From positions 1 through 64,000 of the forward strand of contig NZ_BMRC01000016.1 of assembly GCF_014648435.1 (NCBI RefSeq): a stretch of DNA of 64,000 bases. The letters are read 5' to 3'. The notes under the pieces are model-generated. The model had not been told where the DNA came from and ran no database searches. It saw nothing but the letters and a program-made list of their open reading frames with translations. A program made the position numbers and the translations under genes. Below are positions 17,293 through 24,126 of the stretch, in pieces. Origin of the DNA: Nonomuraea spiralis (GTDB lineage: Bacteria; Actinomycetota; Actinomycetes; Streptosporangiales; Streptosporangiaceae). Each line of letters begins with the position of its first letter. The first letter of the stretch is position 1.

Positions 17293-18054
17293 CTAGCGGA
17301 TGCCTTCTCTGCGGAGGGTGGCGGCCAGTCTGCGGGTGTGGTTGATCACTGCTTCGGTGATCCGCTCGATCTCGGCCGGTGGCAGCCCCACCGGCATCGA
17401 GCAGCTGATCGCGTCGGTGGCCGGGATGCGGTAGTCGACCGCCACGGCCACGCAGGCCACGCCCGGCGTGCCCTGCTCGCGTTCCAGCGCCCAGCCCCGG
17501 GTGCGCACCTGGTCGAGCTCGCCGGTCAGCTTGGTCAGGTCGGTGATGGTGTGGTCGGTCAGCGCCCGCAGCGGGTCGGGCAGCAGGGCCACGACCTCGT
17601 CGTCCGTGAGCTGGGCGAGCAGCACCTGGCCGAGCGCGGTCACGTGGGCGGGCAGCCGCCGGCCCACCCTGGGGATCACGTGGCCGGCCTCCCGCGACTC
17701 GCGGGTGGCCAGGTAGAGGACGTGGGCCTCGTCCCGGCGGGCGAAGTGCACGGTGTGGCCGATCTCGTCCCGGAGGTCCTCCAGGGTCTCCTGGGCGAAG
17801 CGCAGCGCCGGGTCCTTGTCGAGGTACGCGGTGCCGGTCAGCAGCGCGTGCGGCCCGATCCCGAACGCGGACCTGGTCGTGTCCGTCTCCACCCAGTTGA
17901 GCTCGACCAGGGTGCGCATGAGGGCGTGCAGGCTGCTGCGCGGGAAGCCGGTGCGCTGCTGGAGCTGCGCCAGCGTGAGGTGGTCGTGGGACTCCGCCAG
18001 GGTCTCCAGGATGCGTACGGTCCGCTCGGCGGACTTGACCAGCTGTGGCTCCAT
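17293..18054 (-). CDS. IclR-family transcriptional regulator
   Basis: A 253-residue regulator with an N-terminal winged helix-turn-helix (KSAERTVRILETLAE, LTLAQLQQRTGFPRSSLHALMRTL) and a C-terminal IclR effector domain (GHTVHFARRDEAHVLYLATRE, then LTALGQVLLA-like VTALGQVLLAQL, and ACVAVAVDYRIPATDAISCSMP). It lies at the end of the transporter operon and next to kdgD, so it most probably represses the uronate/glucarate genes and is released by a pathway intermediate. A palindrome matching the regulon operator stands 53-68 bases before its start, which would make it autoregulatory. Effector identity is unknown. Confidence 0.9.
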   Translation of the reverse strand: MEPQLVKSAERTVRILETLAESHDHLTLAQLQQRTGFPRSSLHALMRTLVELNWVETDTTRSAFGIGPHALLTGTAYLDKDPALRFAQETLEDLRDEIGHTVHFARRDEAHVLYLATRESREAGHVIPRVGRRLPAHVTALGQVLLAQLTDDEVVALLPDPLRALTDHTITDLTKLTGELDQVRTRGWALEREQGTPGVACVAVAVDYRIPATDAISCSMPVGLPPAEIERITEAVINHTRRLAATLRREGIR

Positions 18055-18088
18055 ACTCGTCCCATCTCGGCGGCGACGGCTTCAGGGT

Positions 18089-18122
18089 GTCAGGATATGG
18101 GATCCCGTCCAGATACATGGAC
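18089..18122. promoter_or_regulatory. regulon operator upstream of iclR
   Basis: GTCCAGATACATGGAC (18107-18122) is a near-perfect palindrome matching the operator consensus. A weaker copy GTCAGGATATGGGATC lies at 18089-18104, 18 bp away. The stretch lies between the last transporter permease and iclR, so it implies a separate, self-controlled iclR promoter. Confidence 0.55.
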
Positions 18123-18124
18123 AT

Positions 18125-18985
18125 CTACCCCTTGATTGCGCCGCTGGTCAGACCCCGCATGAACTGCCGCTGGAACGCCAGGAACGCGATGATCGAGGGC
18201 AGCAGCGCCAGCAGCGAGGCCGCGAGCAGCACGCCGATGCCGACCTCCTCGTCCGAGCGGAGCGAGCGCAGCGCGATGGGCAGGGTCCAGGTGCTGGAGT
18301 CGGTCGAGACGATCAGGGGCAGCAGGTACTGGTCCCAGATCATGGTGAAGCCGAAGACGCCGATCACGCCGAGCGCCGGACGGCACAGCGGCACGATGAT
18401 CGTGGCGAAGATGCGCAGCTCGCCCGCGCCGTCGATGCGGGCGGCCTCCTCCAGCTCGACCGGCACCTCCTTCATGAACTCGGTCATCACCAGGATCGAG
18501 AAGCCCCAGGCGCCGACGGGAAGGATCATCCCGGCGTACGTGCCGATCAGGTTGAGGTGGAGCACGGGCAGGTCGGCGAGGACCAGCGACAACGGGATCG
18601 CGATGATCTCCTCGGGCAACATCATCGTGGCCAGCATGAGCAACATCACGACGGTCATGCCGCGGAACCTCTTGCGTGCCAGCGAGTACGCCGCGAACAC
18701 GCTCACCAGCAGTTGCAGCAGCAGCCCGAACCCGACGACGACGAAGGAGTTGAACAGGTAGAGGTAGACGTTCTTCTCCCCGGCCTGGACGAAGTTCTCC
18801 AGGGTCAGGTCGTCGGGCCACAACGAGAAGGACGTCGGGTCGATCGTCCTGCTGAACGCGCTGACCAGCAGTCCCACCAGCGGTCCGGTGAAGACCAGCA
18901 CCATCGCGGAGTAGAGCAGGACCTTGCCGGCGGTGGCGGCCGGCCCCTTGCGCGCCCCCAGGCCCAAGGCGCTGTCGAACCTCAT
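18125..18985 (-). CDS. sugar ABC transporter permease (MalG type)
   Basis: A 286-residue inner-membrane permease with six predicted spans and the EAA loop EEAARIDGAGELRIFATIIVP, the contact site for the ATPase. It begins MRFDSALGLGARKG and ends RGLTSGAIKG, the typical end of MalG-type carbohydrate permeases. Its ATG overlaps the stop of the other permease. No ATPase gene is in the operon, so a shared MsiK-like ATPase elsewhere in the genome would be needed, as in other actinobacterial sugar transporters. The context suggests uptake of uronates, oligouronides or aldarates. Confidence 0.9.
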   Translation of the reverse strand: MRFDSALGLGARKGPAATAGKVLLYSAMVLVFTGPLVGLLVSAFSRTIDPTSFSLWPDDLTLENFVQAGEKNVYLYLFNSFVVVGFGLLLQLLVSVFAAYSLARKRFRGMTVVMLLMLATMMLPEEIIAIPLSLVLADLPVLHLNLIGTYAGMILPVGAWGFSILVMTEFMKEVPVELEEAARIDGAGELRIFATIIVPLCRPALGVIGVFGFTMIWDQYLLPLIVSTDSSTWTLPIALRSLRSDEEVGIGVLLAASLLALLPSIIAFLAFQRQFMRGLTSGAIKG

Positions 18986-19914
18986 GCCGCCTGCCTCCTG
19001 CGCAGCGTCTGCACGACGAGGGTCAGCGCCAGCGTGGCCAGGAACAACACGATCCCGCCCGCCGAGGCGACCCCCAGCTCGTTCTTCTGGAACCCGAGCT
19101 TGTAGATCAGCGTCATCAGCACCTCCGACGACCCGTCGGGGCCGCCGTTGGTCAGGACGTAGACCTCGACGAACACCCGCAGCCCGCGGATGGCGGCCAG
19201 CGTGAACAGGATCCAGAACACCGGCCGCAGCGCCGGCAGCGTGATGTGCCGCAGCCGGCGCCAGGTGGACGCGCCGTCGACGGCGGCGGCCTCGTACAGG
19301 GTGCGGTCCACGCCGACCAGGCCGGCCAGGAAGATCATCATGTCGTACGGCGTCCCGCGCCAGACGCTCATCAGCATGATCGACCAGAGTGAGGAGTCCT
19401 CGCTGCCCAGCCACGGCTGCGGGTCGATGCCCAGCCGGCCGATGATGACGTTGAGCATGCCGGTGTCACCAGGATGGAACATGATCCGCCACACCTCGGC
19501 CACCGCGGCCATCGTGGTGACGACCGGGAGGAAGGCCGCGGTCCTGACGAACCACAGGTAACGGGCGGTGCCCTCGATGAGCAGCGCGAGCACCAGCCCG
19601 AGCAGGAGCGAGCCGAGCGTGGTGCCGAGCGCCAGTACGAGGCTGTGCCAGATGGCCGAGGCGAAGGCGTCGTCCGCGATGATCGTGCGGTAGTTGTCGA
19701 GGCCGACCCATTCGTCCGAGACGTACTGGACCTTGTTGAAGCTCTTCCACAGGCCGAGGGCCATCGGGATGAACTTGAAGTACAGGAACAGCAGCAGGGC
19801 GGGGGCGAGGAACAGCCAGGCGACCAACGTCCCCCGCCGCCGGGCCGGGCCGGGTCCGGTGCGGCGGCGAGGGGGCGCCGTCGTGGCCGCCGCCCGCGTG
19901 ACGGCCGGGGTCAT
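18982..19914 (-). CDS. sugar ABC transporter permease (MalF type)
   Basis: A 310-residue permease with a basic, proline-rich N-terminus (RRRTGPGPARRRG) and six membrane spans; the EAA loop is YEAAAVDGASTWRRLRHITLP. The segment WVGLDNYRTII is a hallmark of MalF-type sugar permeases. The ATG at 19914 overlaps the stop of the binding-protein gene. Forms a heterodimeric channel with the MalG-type partner downstream. Upstream in-frame extension to 21249 lies in the binding-protein gene and is spurious. Confidence 0.9.
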   Translation of the reverse strand: MTPAVTRAAATTAPPRRRTGPGPARRRGTLVAWLFLAPALLLFLYFKFIPMALGLWKSFNKVQYVSDEWVGLDNYRTIIADDAFASAIWHSLVLALGTTLGSLLLGLVLALLIEGTARYLWFVRTAAFLPVVTTMAAVAEVWRIMFHPGDTGMLNVIIGRLGIDPQPWLGSEDSSLWSIMLMSVWRGTPYDMMIFLAGLVGVDRTLYEAAAVDGASTWRRLRHITLPALRPVFWILFTLAAIRGLRVFVEVYVLTNGGPDGSSEVLMTLIYKLGFQKNELGVASAGGIVLFLATLALTLVVQTLRRRQAA

Positions 19915-21218
19915 GACGCTTTCTGGCTCTGCAGTTCCTGGGTGAGCTTGGTGGTCAGCTCGCCCATCTTCGCCTTGACGTCGGCGCCGCAGTCGGCCCA
20001 TACGGCGTTGACGACGTCGGCGGAGTCCTGCCGGATGGGCGCCCAGTTGGGCACCGGCGGCGCGTAGACGGCGTGGTCGTAGGACTCCTGGAACACCTTC
20101 CAGCGCGGGTCCTGCCGCTCGGCGGCCAGGTCCACGCCCTTGTTCACGGGCAGGCGGACGATGGCGCCGTTGGCGTCCTTGTTCATGCCGATGCGCTGGC
20201 CGTCGGGGGAGATCGCGAACTCGGCGAACTTCTGCTGGGCGTCGGGCATGTCCGATCCGGCCATCAGGTAGACGTTCTCGCCCTCGCCGAGGGTTCCGGG
20301 GCCGCCGGAGGGGCCCTTGGGCACCGGCAGCACCTCGATCCTGTCGGTGCCGATGCTCTTGACGAACCGGGCCAGCACGTACGGGCCGACCAGGTAGATG
20401 CCGCCCTGTCCCTTCTCGAACACTTCGTGCGTGACGGTGGTGTCGTTGCTGACCGCGCCCGGGTTGACCGTCTTGCTCTTGCAGAACTGGTCCTGGAGGT
20501 ACTGCACGGCCTCGACGGTCCTGGGGTCGTCCGTCATCGCGGCGAACCTGCCGGGGCCGGTGGGCTTCACGAAGTCGCCGCCGTTGGCGTAGATGAGGGA
20601 GGAGGCGTACCAGGAGGCGTAGCCGCGTTTGGTGCCGGCCGGGATCACGAAGCCGGCGGTGTCCTTCTGCCCGTTGCCGTCGGGGTCGTCGTCGGTGAAG
20701 GCGCGGGCCAGTTCGGCCAGGTCCGCCCAGGTCTGCGGCGGTCGCAGGCCGACCTTCTCCCGCCAGTCCTTGCGCACGATGAGGGCGAAGGCCTGGGCGG
20801 AGAAGGGCGCGCCGTAGAACTTGCCGTCGGAGCCGGTGGCCGCTTTCCAGGCCAGGTCCGAGAGCTGGTCGCCGCCGGTCAGCTTGCCCTTGTCCACCTC
20901 GCGCAGCCAGCCCTGGGAATGCATGTTGCCCAGTTGCGCGGTGTCGTTGACGACGATGTCGGGAAGCGCCTTCTGGGACGCCTGCTGGTTCAGTTTCGTC
21001 TCGAAGTCGTCGAAGAGGGCGACGACTTTGGTCTTGATCCCGCTGGCCTTGGTGAATGCGCCGGCGAGTTTCACCGCCGTCTTCGCGGAATCGGAATCGG
21101 GCGCCTGCCTGATCCAGATCTCCAGCGTGTCGTTCGTGCTCGATCCCCCGGAACCGCAGCCCGTCAGCGTTGCGGCCAGGCTCGCGGCGAGCGCGACCCC
21201 CAGCAAACGGCGTGACAT
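19911..21218 (-). CDS. sugar ABC transporter substrate-binding lipoprotein
   Basis: A 435-residue extracytoplasmic binding protein. Residues 1-20 are a lipoprotein signal peptide with lipobox LTGC, so it is anchored to the membrane outer face. The body is a family-1 solute-binding protein (TLEIWIRQAPDSDSAK at the start, MTDDPRTVEAVQYLQD and KGQGGIYLVGPYV). First gene of the permease operon and divergent from uronate dehydrogenase, sharing the intergenic operators. The ligand is probably a uronic or aldaric acid or an oligosaccharide of it; this is inferred from the neighbours. Confidence 0.9.
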   Translation of the reverse strand: MSRRLLGVALAASLAATLTGCGSGGSSTNDTLEIWIRQAPDSDSAKTAVKLAGAFTKASGIKTKVVALFDDFETKLNQQASQKALPDIVVNDTAQLGNMHSQGWLREVDKGKLTGGDQLSDLAWKAATGSDGKFYGAPFSAQAFALIVRKDWREKVGLRPPQTWADLAELARAFTDDDPDGNGQKDTAGFVIPAGTKRGYASWYASSLIYANGGDFVKPTGPGRFAAMTDDPRTVEAVQYLQDQFCKSKTVNPGAVSNDTTVTHEVFEKGQGGIYLVGPYVLARFVKSIGTDRIEVLPVPKGPSGGPGTLGEGENVYLMAGSDMPDAQQKFAEFAISPDGQRIGMNKDANGAIVRLPVNKGVDLAAERQDPRWKVFQESYDHAVYAPPVPNWAPIRQDSADVVNAVWADCGADVKAKMGELTTKLTQELQSQKAS

Positions 21219-21231
21219 CAGACCGCCTCCC

Positions 21232-21266
21232 GTTCACATACGTGGACACGTGTCGTGTGCATGAAC
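21232..21266. promoter_or_regulatory. two-box operator upstream of the transporter operon
   Basis: GTTCACATACGTGGAC (21232-21247) matches the regulon palindrome closely. A degenerate second box TGTCGTGTGCATGAAC starts exactly 19 bp further on (21251-21266), the same spacing as at gudD. Box 1 lies 14 bases from the binding-protein start, where repression would be efficient. Confidence 0.6.
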
Positions 21267-21308
21267 TTGTTCCTGTGACGGTAACTACGGCGATATAGAC
21301 CGGTCAAT

Positions 21309-21343
21309 ATTCAAGGATGTGAATTTATGCCAGAATTGTGTAC
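21309..21343. promoter_or_regulatory. two-box operator overlapping the uronate dehydrogenase promoter
   Basis: ATTCAAGGATGTGAAT (21309-21324) and TGCCAGAATTGTGTAC (21328-21343) start 19 bp apart. The second box agrees with box 2 at gudD in 14 of 16 positions. It overlaps a -10-like TACAAC (21341-21346), which ends seven bases before the ATG at 21354. Confidence 0.6.
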
Positions 21344-21353
21344 AACGGTTGAC

Positions 21354-22148
21354 ATGCGCATTCTGATGACCGGAGCCGCGGGAAAAGTCGGCACGCTGCT
21401 CCGCCCCCGGCTCGCCCGTCCGGGGCGCACGCTGCGGCTCTCCGACCTCCACCCGGTCGGTACGGGCCCGGACGAGGAGTGGGTGACCGCCGACCTCGCC
21501 GACGCCGCGGCCATGGCCGAGGCCATGAAGGGTGTGGACGCCGTACTCCACCTGGGCGGCCAGAGCCGCGAGCACCCGTGGGACGACATCGTGCACGCCA
21601 ACGTCAACGGCACCCACGTGCTCATGGAGGCCGCCAGGAACGAGGGCGTCGAGCACCTGGTGCTCATGGGCAGCCACCACGCGGCCGGCTTCCACACCAG
21701 GCCGCGGGACGGCTCAGACCTCCCCGACTACGCCTTCCCGCGCCCCGACACCTTCTACGGCGTCAGCAAGGTCGTCATGGAGGCCCTGGGCAGCCTCTAC
21801 CACGACAGGTTCGGCATGAACGTGACCGTGATCAGGCTCGGCACCTGCAACGAGGGCTCGGCCGACACCCGCGGCCTGGCCACCTGGATCTCGCCCGACG
21901 ACCTGGCCCGCCTGGTCGAGGCCGCGCTGACCGCGCCCGGCCACCACGTCGTCTGGGGTGTGTCCGGCAACGCCCGCCGGTGGTGGTCGCTGGAGGAGGC
22001 CCGCCGCATCGGCTACGACCCCCGCGACGACTCCGAGCCCCAGGCCGCCGCGCTCGTCGCCGAGCAGGGCGAGCCCGACCTGGCCGACCCCGTGCACGAC
22101 CGCGCCGGAGGGATGTTCACGCTGAAGGAGCTCGGCGGCTCCTGGTAG
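21354..22148 (+). CDS. udh: uronate dehydrogenase (SDR/epimerase fold)
   Basis: Oxidises D-galacturonate or D-glucuronate with NAD+ to the aldaric acid lactone, the entry step of the oxidative uronate pathway. The 264-residue protein has the Rossmann motif TGAAGKVG, the catalytic Tyr135/Lys139 pair in TFYGVSK, the LHLGGQSREHPWDDI segment and HHVVWGVSGNARRWWS, which match known uronate dehydrogenases better than sugar epimerases. An ATG at 21327 would lie inside the operator, so ATG 21354 is preferred; it has no Shine-Dalgarno and may be leaderless. Divergent from the transporter operon. Confidence 0.88.
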   Translation: MRILMTGAAGKVGTLLRPRLARPGRTLRLSDLHPVGTGPDEEWVTADLADAAAMAEAMKGVDAVLHLGGQSREHPWDDIVHANVNGTHVLMEAARNEGVEHLVLMGSHHAAGFHTRPRDGSDLPDYAFPRPDTFYGVSKVVMEALGSLYHDRFGMNVTVIRLGTCNEGSADTRGLATWISPDDLARLVEAALTAPGHHVVWGVSGNARRWWSLEEARRIGYDPRDDSEPQAAALVAEQGEPDLADPVHDRAGGMFTLKELGGSW

Positions 22149-22217
22149 GCAAACGGTTGCAGAAACCTTGACGGCCGGACCGTCGAAGGTCAAGGCTTAG
22201 CCCTGGCAACCGTTTGC
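22149..22217. promoter_or_regulatory. paired LacI operators before the lacI-type gene
   Basis: GCAAACGGTTGC (22149-22160) and its exact reverse complement GCAACCGTTTGC (22206-22217) lie 57 bp apart, centre to centre. Both are typical LacI-family half-palindromes with a central CG. TTGACG (22168-22173) between them may be a -35. The arrangement fits an autoregulated promoter with a repression loop. Confidence 0.7.
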
Positions 22218-22231
22218 AAGGGAGGACGGCG

Positions 22232-23194
22232 ATGGCGACGACGATCAAGGACGTCGCACGCGCCTGCGGCGTGCACGTGTCAACCGTCTCACGCACCTTC
22301 TCCGCGCCGCACCTGGTCAATCCTGCCACGCGCAACCGCGTGCTGGCCGCCGCCGAGGACCTCGGCTACCGGCCCAACAGGGCGGCCAGGGCGCTGACGA
22401 CCGGGCGTACGTTCAATCTCGGCCTCATCGTGGCCGACATCGCCAACCCGTTCTTCCCCTCGCTGATCAAGGCCGCCCAGGCGCAGGCCAGGGGCCGCGA
22501 CTACCACGTCTTCGTGGCCGACACCGACGAGGACCCGCGGGTCGAGGAGGAGCTGATCAGGACGTTCGCCAAGCAGGTGGACGGCGTGCTGCTGTGCAGC
22601 CCCCGCCTGTCGAACCGGATGATCGAGCGCCTGGCCGAGGACGTGCCGTTCGTGCTGGTGAACCGGCGGATCAAGGGCATGCCCGCGGTGCTGATGGACG
22701 TCGGCAAGGGGGCCAGGCTCGCGCTGGAGCACCTGGCCGGGCTCGGCCACCGCAGGATCGCCCTGCTCTCCGGCCCGCCCGGCTCGTGGACCAGCAACGA
22801 GATGCAGGCCGCCGCCGCCGAGATGCCGGGTCTCGACCTGGTCTTCTTCGGCCCCAACCAGCCCACCGAGTCGGGCGGCCGGGCGGTGGCCCCCGAGGTG
22901 GCCGCGTGCGGGGCGACCGGCGTGCTGGCCTACAACGACCTCGTCGCGCTCGGGCTCATCGAAGGGCTGACGGCGATGGAGATCGGCGTACCGGACCGGA
23001 TCAGTGTGATCGGGTTCGACGACATCCTTCCCGGGCGGCTCGGCCGGCCCAAGCTGACCACGGTGGCGATGCCCGCCGCGACGGCCGGGCGGATGGCGGT
23101 CGACCTGCTGCTGCAGTCAGAGGGCGAGGGCGCGGTGATCACCCTGGACACCGACCTCATCGTCCGCGAGTCCACGGGAAGGGCCAACACATGA
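22232..23194 (+). CDS. LacI-family transcriptional regulator
   Basis: A 320-residue repressor: helix-turn-helix TIKDVARACGVHVSTVSRTF, hinge PNRAARALTTGRT, and a periplasmic-binding-protein-like effector domain (LGLIVADIANPFFP, GVLLCSPRLSN, GHRRIALLSGP, IGFDDILPGRLGRPKLTTV). The start is ATG 22232, nine bases after GGGAGG; an upstream ATG at 22214 sits in the operator. Its operator pair stands directly before it. It is translationally coupled to an aldose 1-epimerase and presumably responds to a sugar related to that enzyme. Confidence 0.92.
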   Translation: MATTIKDVARACGVHVSTVSRTFSAPHLVNPATRNRVLAAAEDLGYRPNRAARALTTGRTFNLGLIVADIANPFFPSLIKAAQAQARGRDYHVFVADTDEDPRVEEELIRTFAKQVDGVLLCSPRLSNRMIERLAEDVPFVLVNRRIKGMPAVLMDVGKGARLALEHLAGLGHRRIALLSGPPGSWTSNEMQAAAAEMPGLDLVFFGPNQPTESGGRAVAPEVAACGATGVLAYNDLVALGLIEGLTAMEIGVPDRISVIGFDDILPGRLGRPKLTTVAMPAATAGRMAVDLLLQSEGEGAVITLDTDLIVRESTGRANT

Positions 23195-24126
23195 TCTTCG
23201 GAACGCTGCCGTCGGGCGAGACCGTCCAGCGCGTGGAGCTGTCGTCCGGACGGCTGCGCGCCGAGGTGCTCACCTACGGCGCCGTCCTGCGCTCGCTGGA
23301 GGTCGGCGGCCTCGACGTCGTGCTCGGCCTGGACACGCTGGAGGACTACCTGACCCGCAGCCGCTACTTCGGCGCCGTGGTCGGCCGCTACGGCAACCGC
23401 GTCGCCGGCGGCCGCTTCACCCTCGACGGCCGCGAGCACCGCCTGCCGGTCAACAACGGCCCCAACAGCCTGCACGGCGGCACCGAGGGCTTCGACCGCA
23501 GGGTGTGGACGATCACCGCCCGCACCGCCACCTCGGTCACCCTCGAACTGACCAGCCCCGACGGCGACCAGGGCTACCCCGGCACGCTCACCGCCTCGGT
23601 CACCTACACCCTGGACGACGACGCCCTCCGCCTCGACTACGCCGCCGAGACCGACGCGCCGACCGTGCTCAACCTCACCAACCACTCCTACTTCAACCTG
23701 ACCGGCGGCGGCGACGTGCTCGGCCACGTGGTCAGGATGGAGGCCGGCCACTACCTGCCCGTGGACGACGGCAAGATCCCCACCGGCGAGCTCGCGCCGG
23801 TCAAGGGCACCGACTTCGACTTCACCGAGCCGCACGCGGTGGGCGACCGGCTCGGCGGCGCTTACGACCACTGCTTCGTGCTCGACGGCGGCGTCGAGGT
23901 CACCGCGGGCGGCCTGACCATGCGGGTGACCACCACCGAGCCCGCCGTGCAGTTCTACGCGGGCGGCATGCTCGACGGGGTCGCCACCCCGTACGGGCCC
24001 TTCGCCGGGTTGTGCCTGGAGACCCAGCACTTCCCCGACTCGCCGAACCAGCCGCACTTCCCGTCCACCGTGTTGCGGCCCGGCGAGCGCCACACGTCCT
24101 CGACCGCCTACCGGTTCACGGCCTGA
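23191..24126 (+). CDS. galM: aldose 1-epimerase (galactose mutarotase family)
   Basis: A 311-residue enzyme that interconverts alpha and beta anomers of free aldoses. Conserved GalM features: YGNRVAGGRF, NNGPNSLHGG with the catalytic His, NLTNHSYFNLTG with the second His, YDHCFVL, and the catalytic Glu in GLCLETQHFPDSPNQPHFP. The ATG overlaps the LacI stop (ATGA), making a two-gene operon. Next to the uronate island it could interconvert uronate anomers ahead of uronate dehydrogenase; this link is inference. Its 3' end overlaps the convergent phosphatase gene by 11 bases. Confidence 0.92.
   Translation: MIFGTLPSGETVQRVELSSGRLRAEVLTYGAVLRSLEVGGLDVVLGLDTLEDYLTRSRYFGAVVGRYGNRVAGGRFTLDGREHRLPVNNGPNSLHGGTEGFDRRVWTITARTATSVTLELTSPDGDQGYPGTLTASVTYTLDDDALRLDYAAETDAPTVLNLTNHSYFNLTGGGDVLGHVVRMEAGHYLPVDDGKIPTGELAPVKGTDFDFTEPHAVGDRLGGAYDHCFVLDGGVEVTAGGLTMRVTTTEPAVQFYAGGMLDGVATPYGPFAGLCLETQHFPDSPNQPHFPSTVLRPGERHTSSTAYRFTA

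Noticed and set aside
22594..23190. N-terminal extension of the aldose epimerase
   Set aside because: This part of the open frame overlaps the lacI gene out of frame and is Arg/Gly-rich; the real start is ATG 23191.
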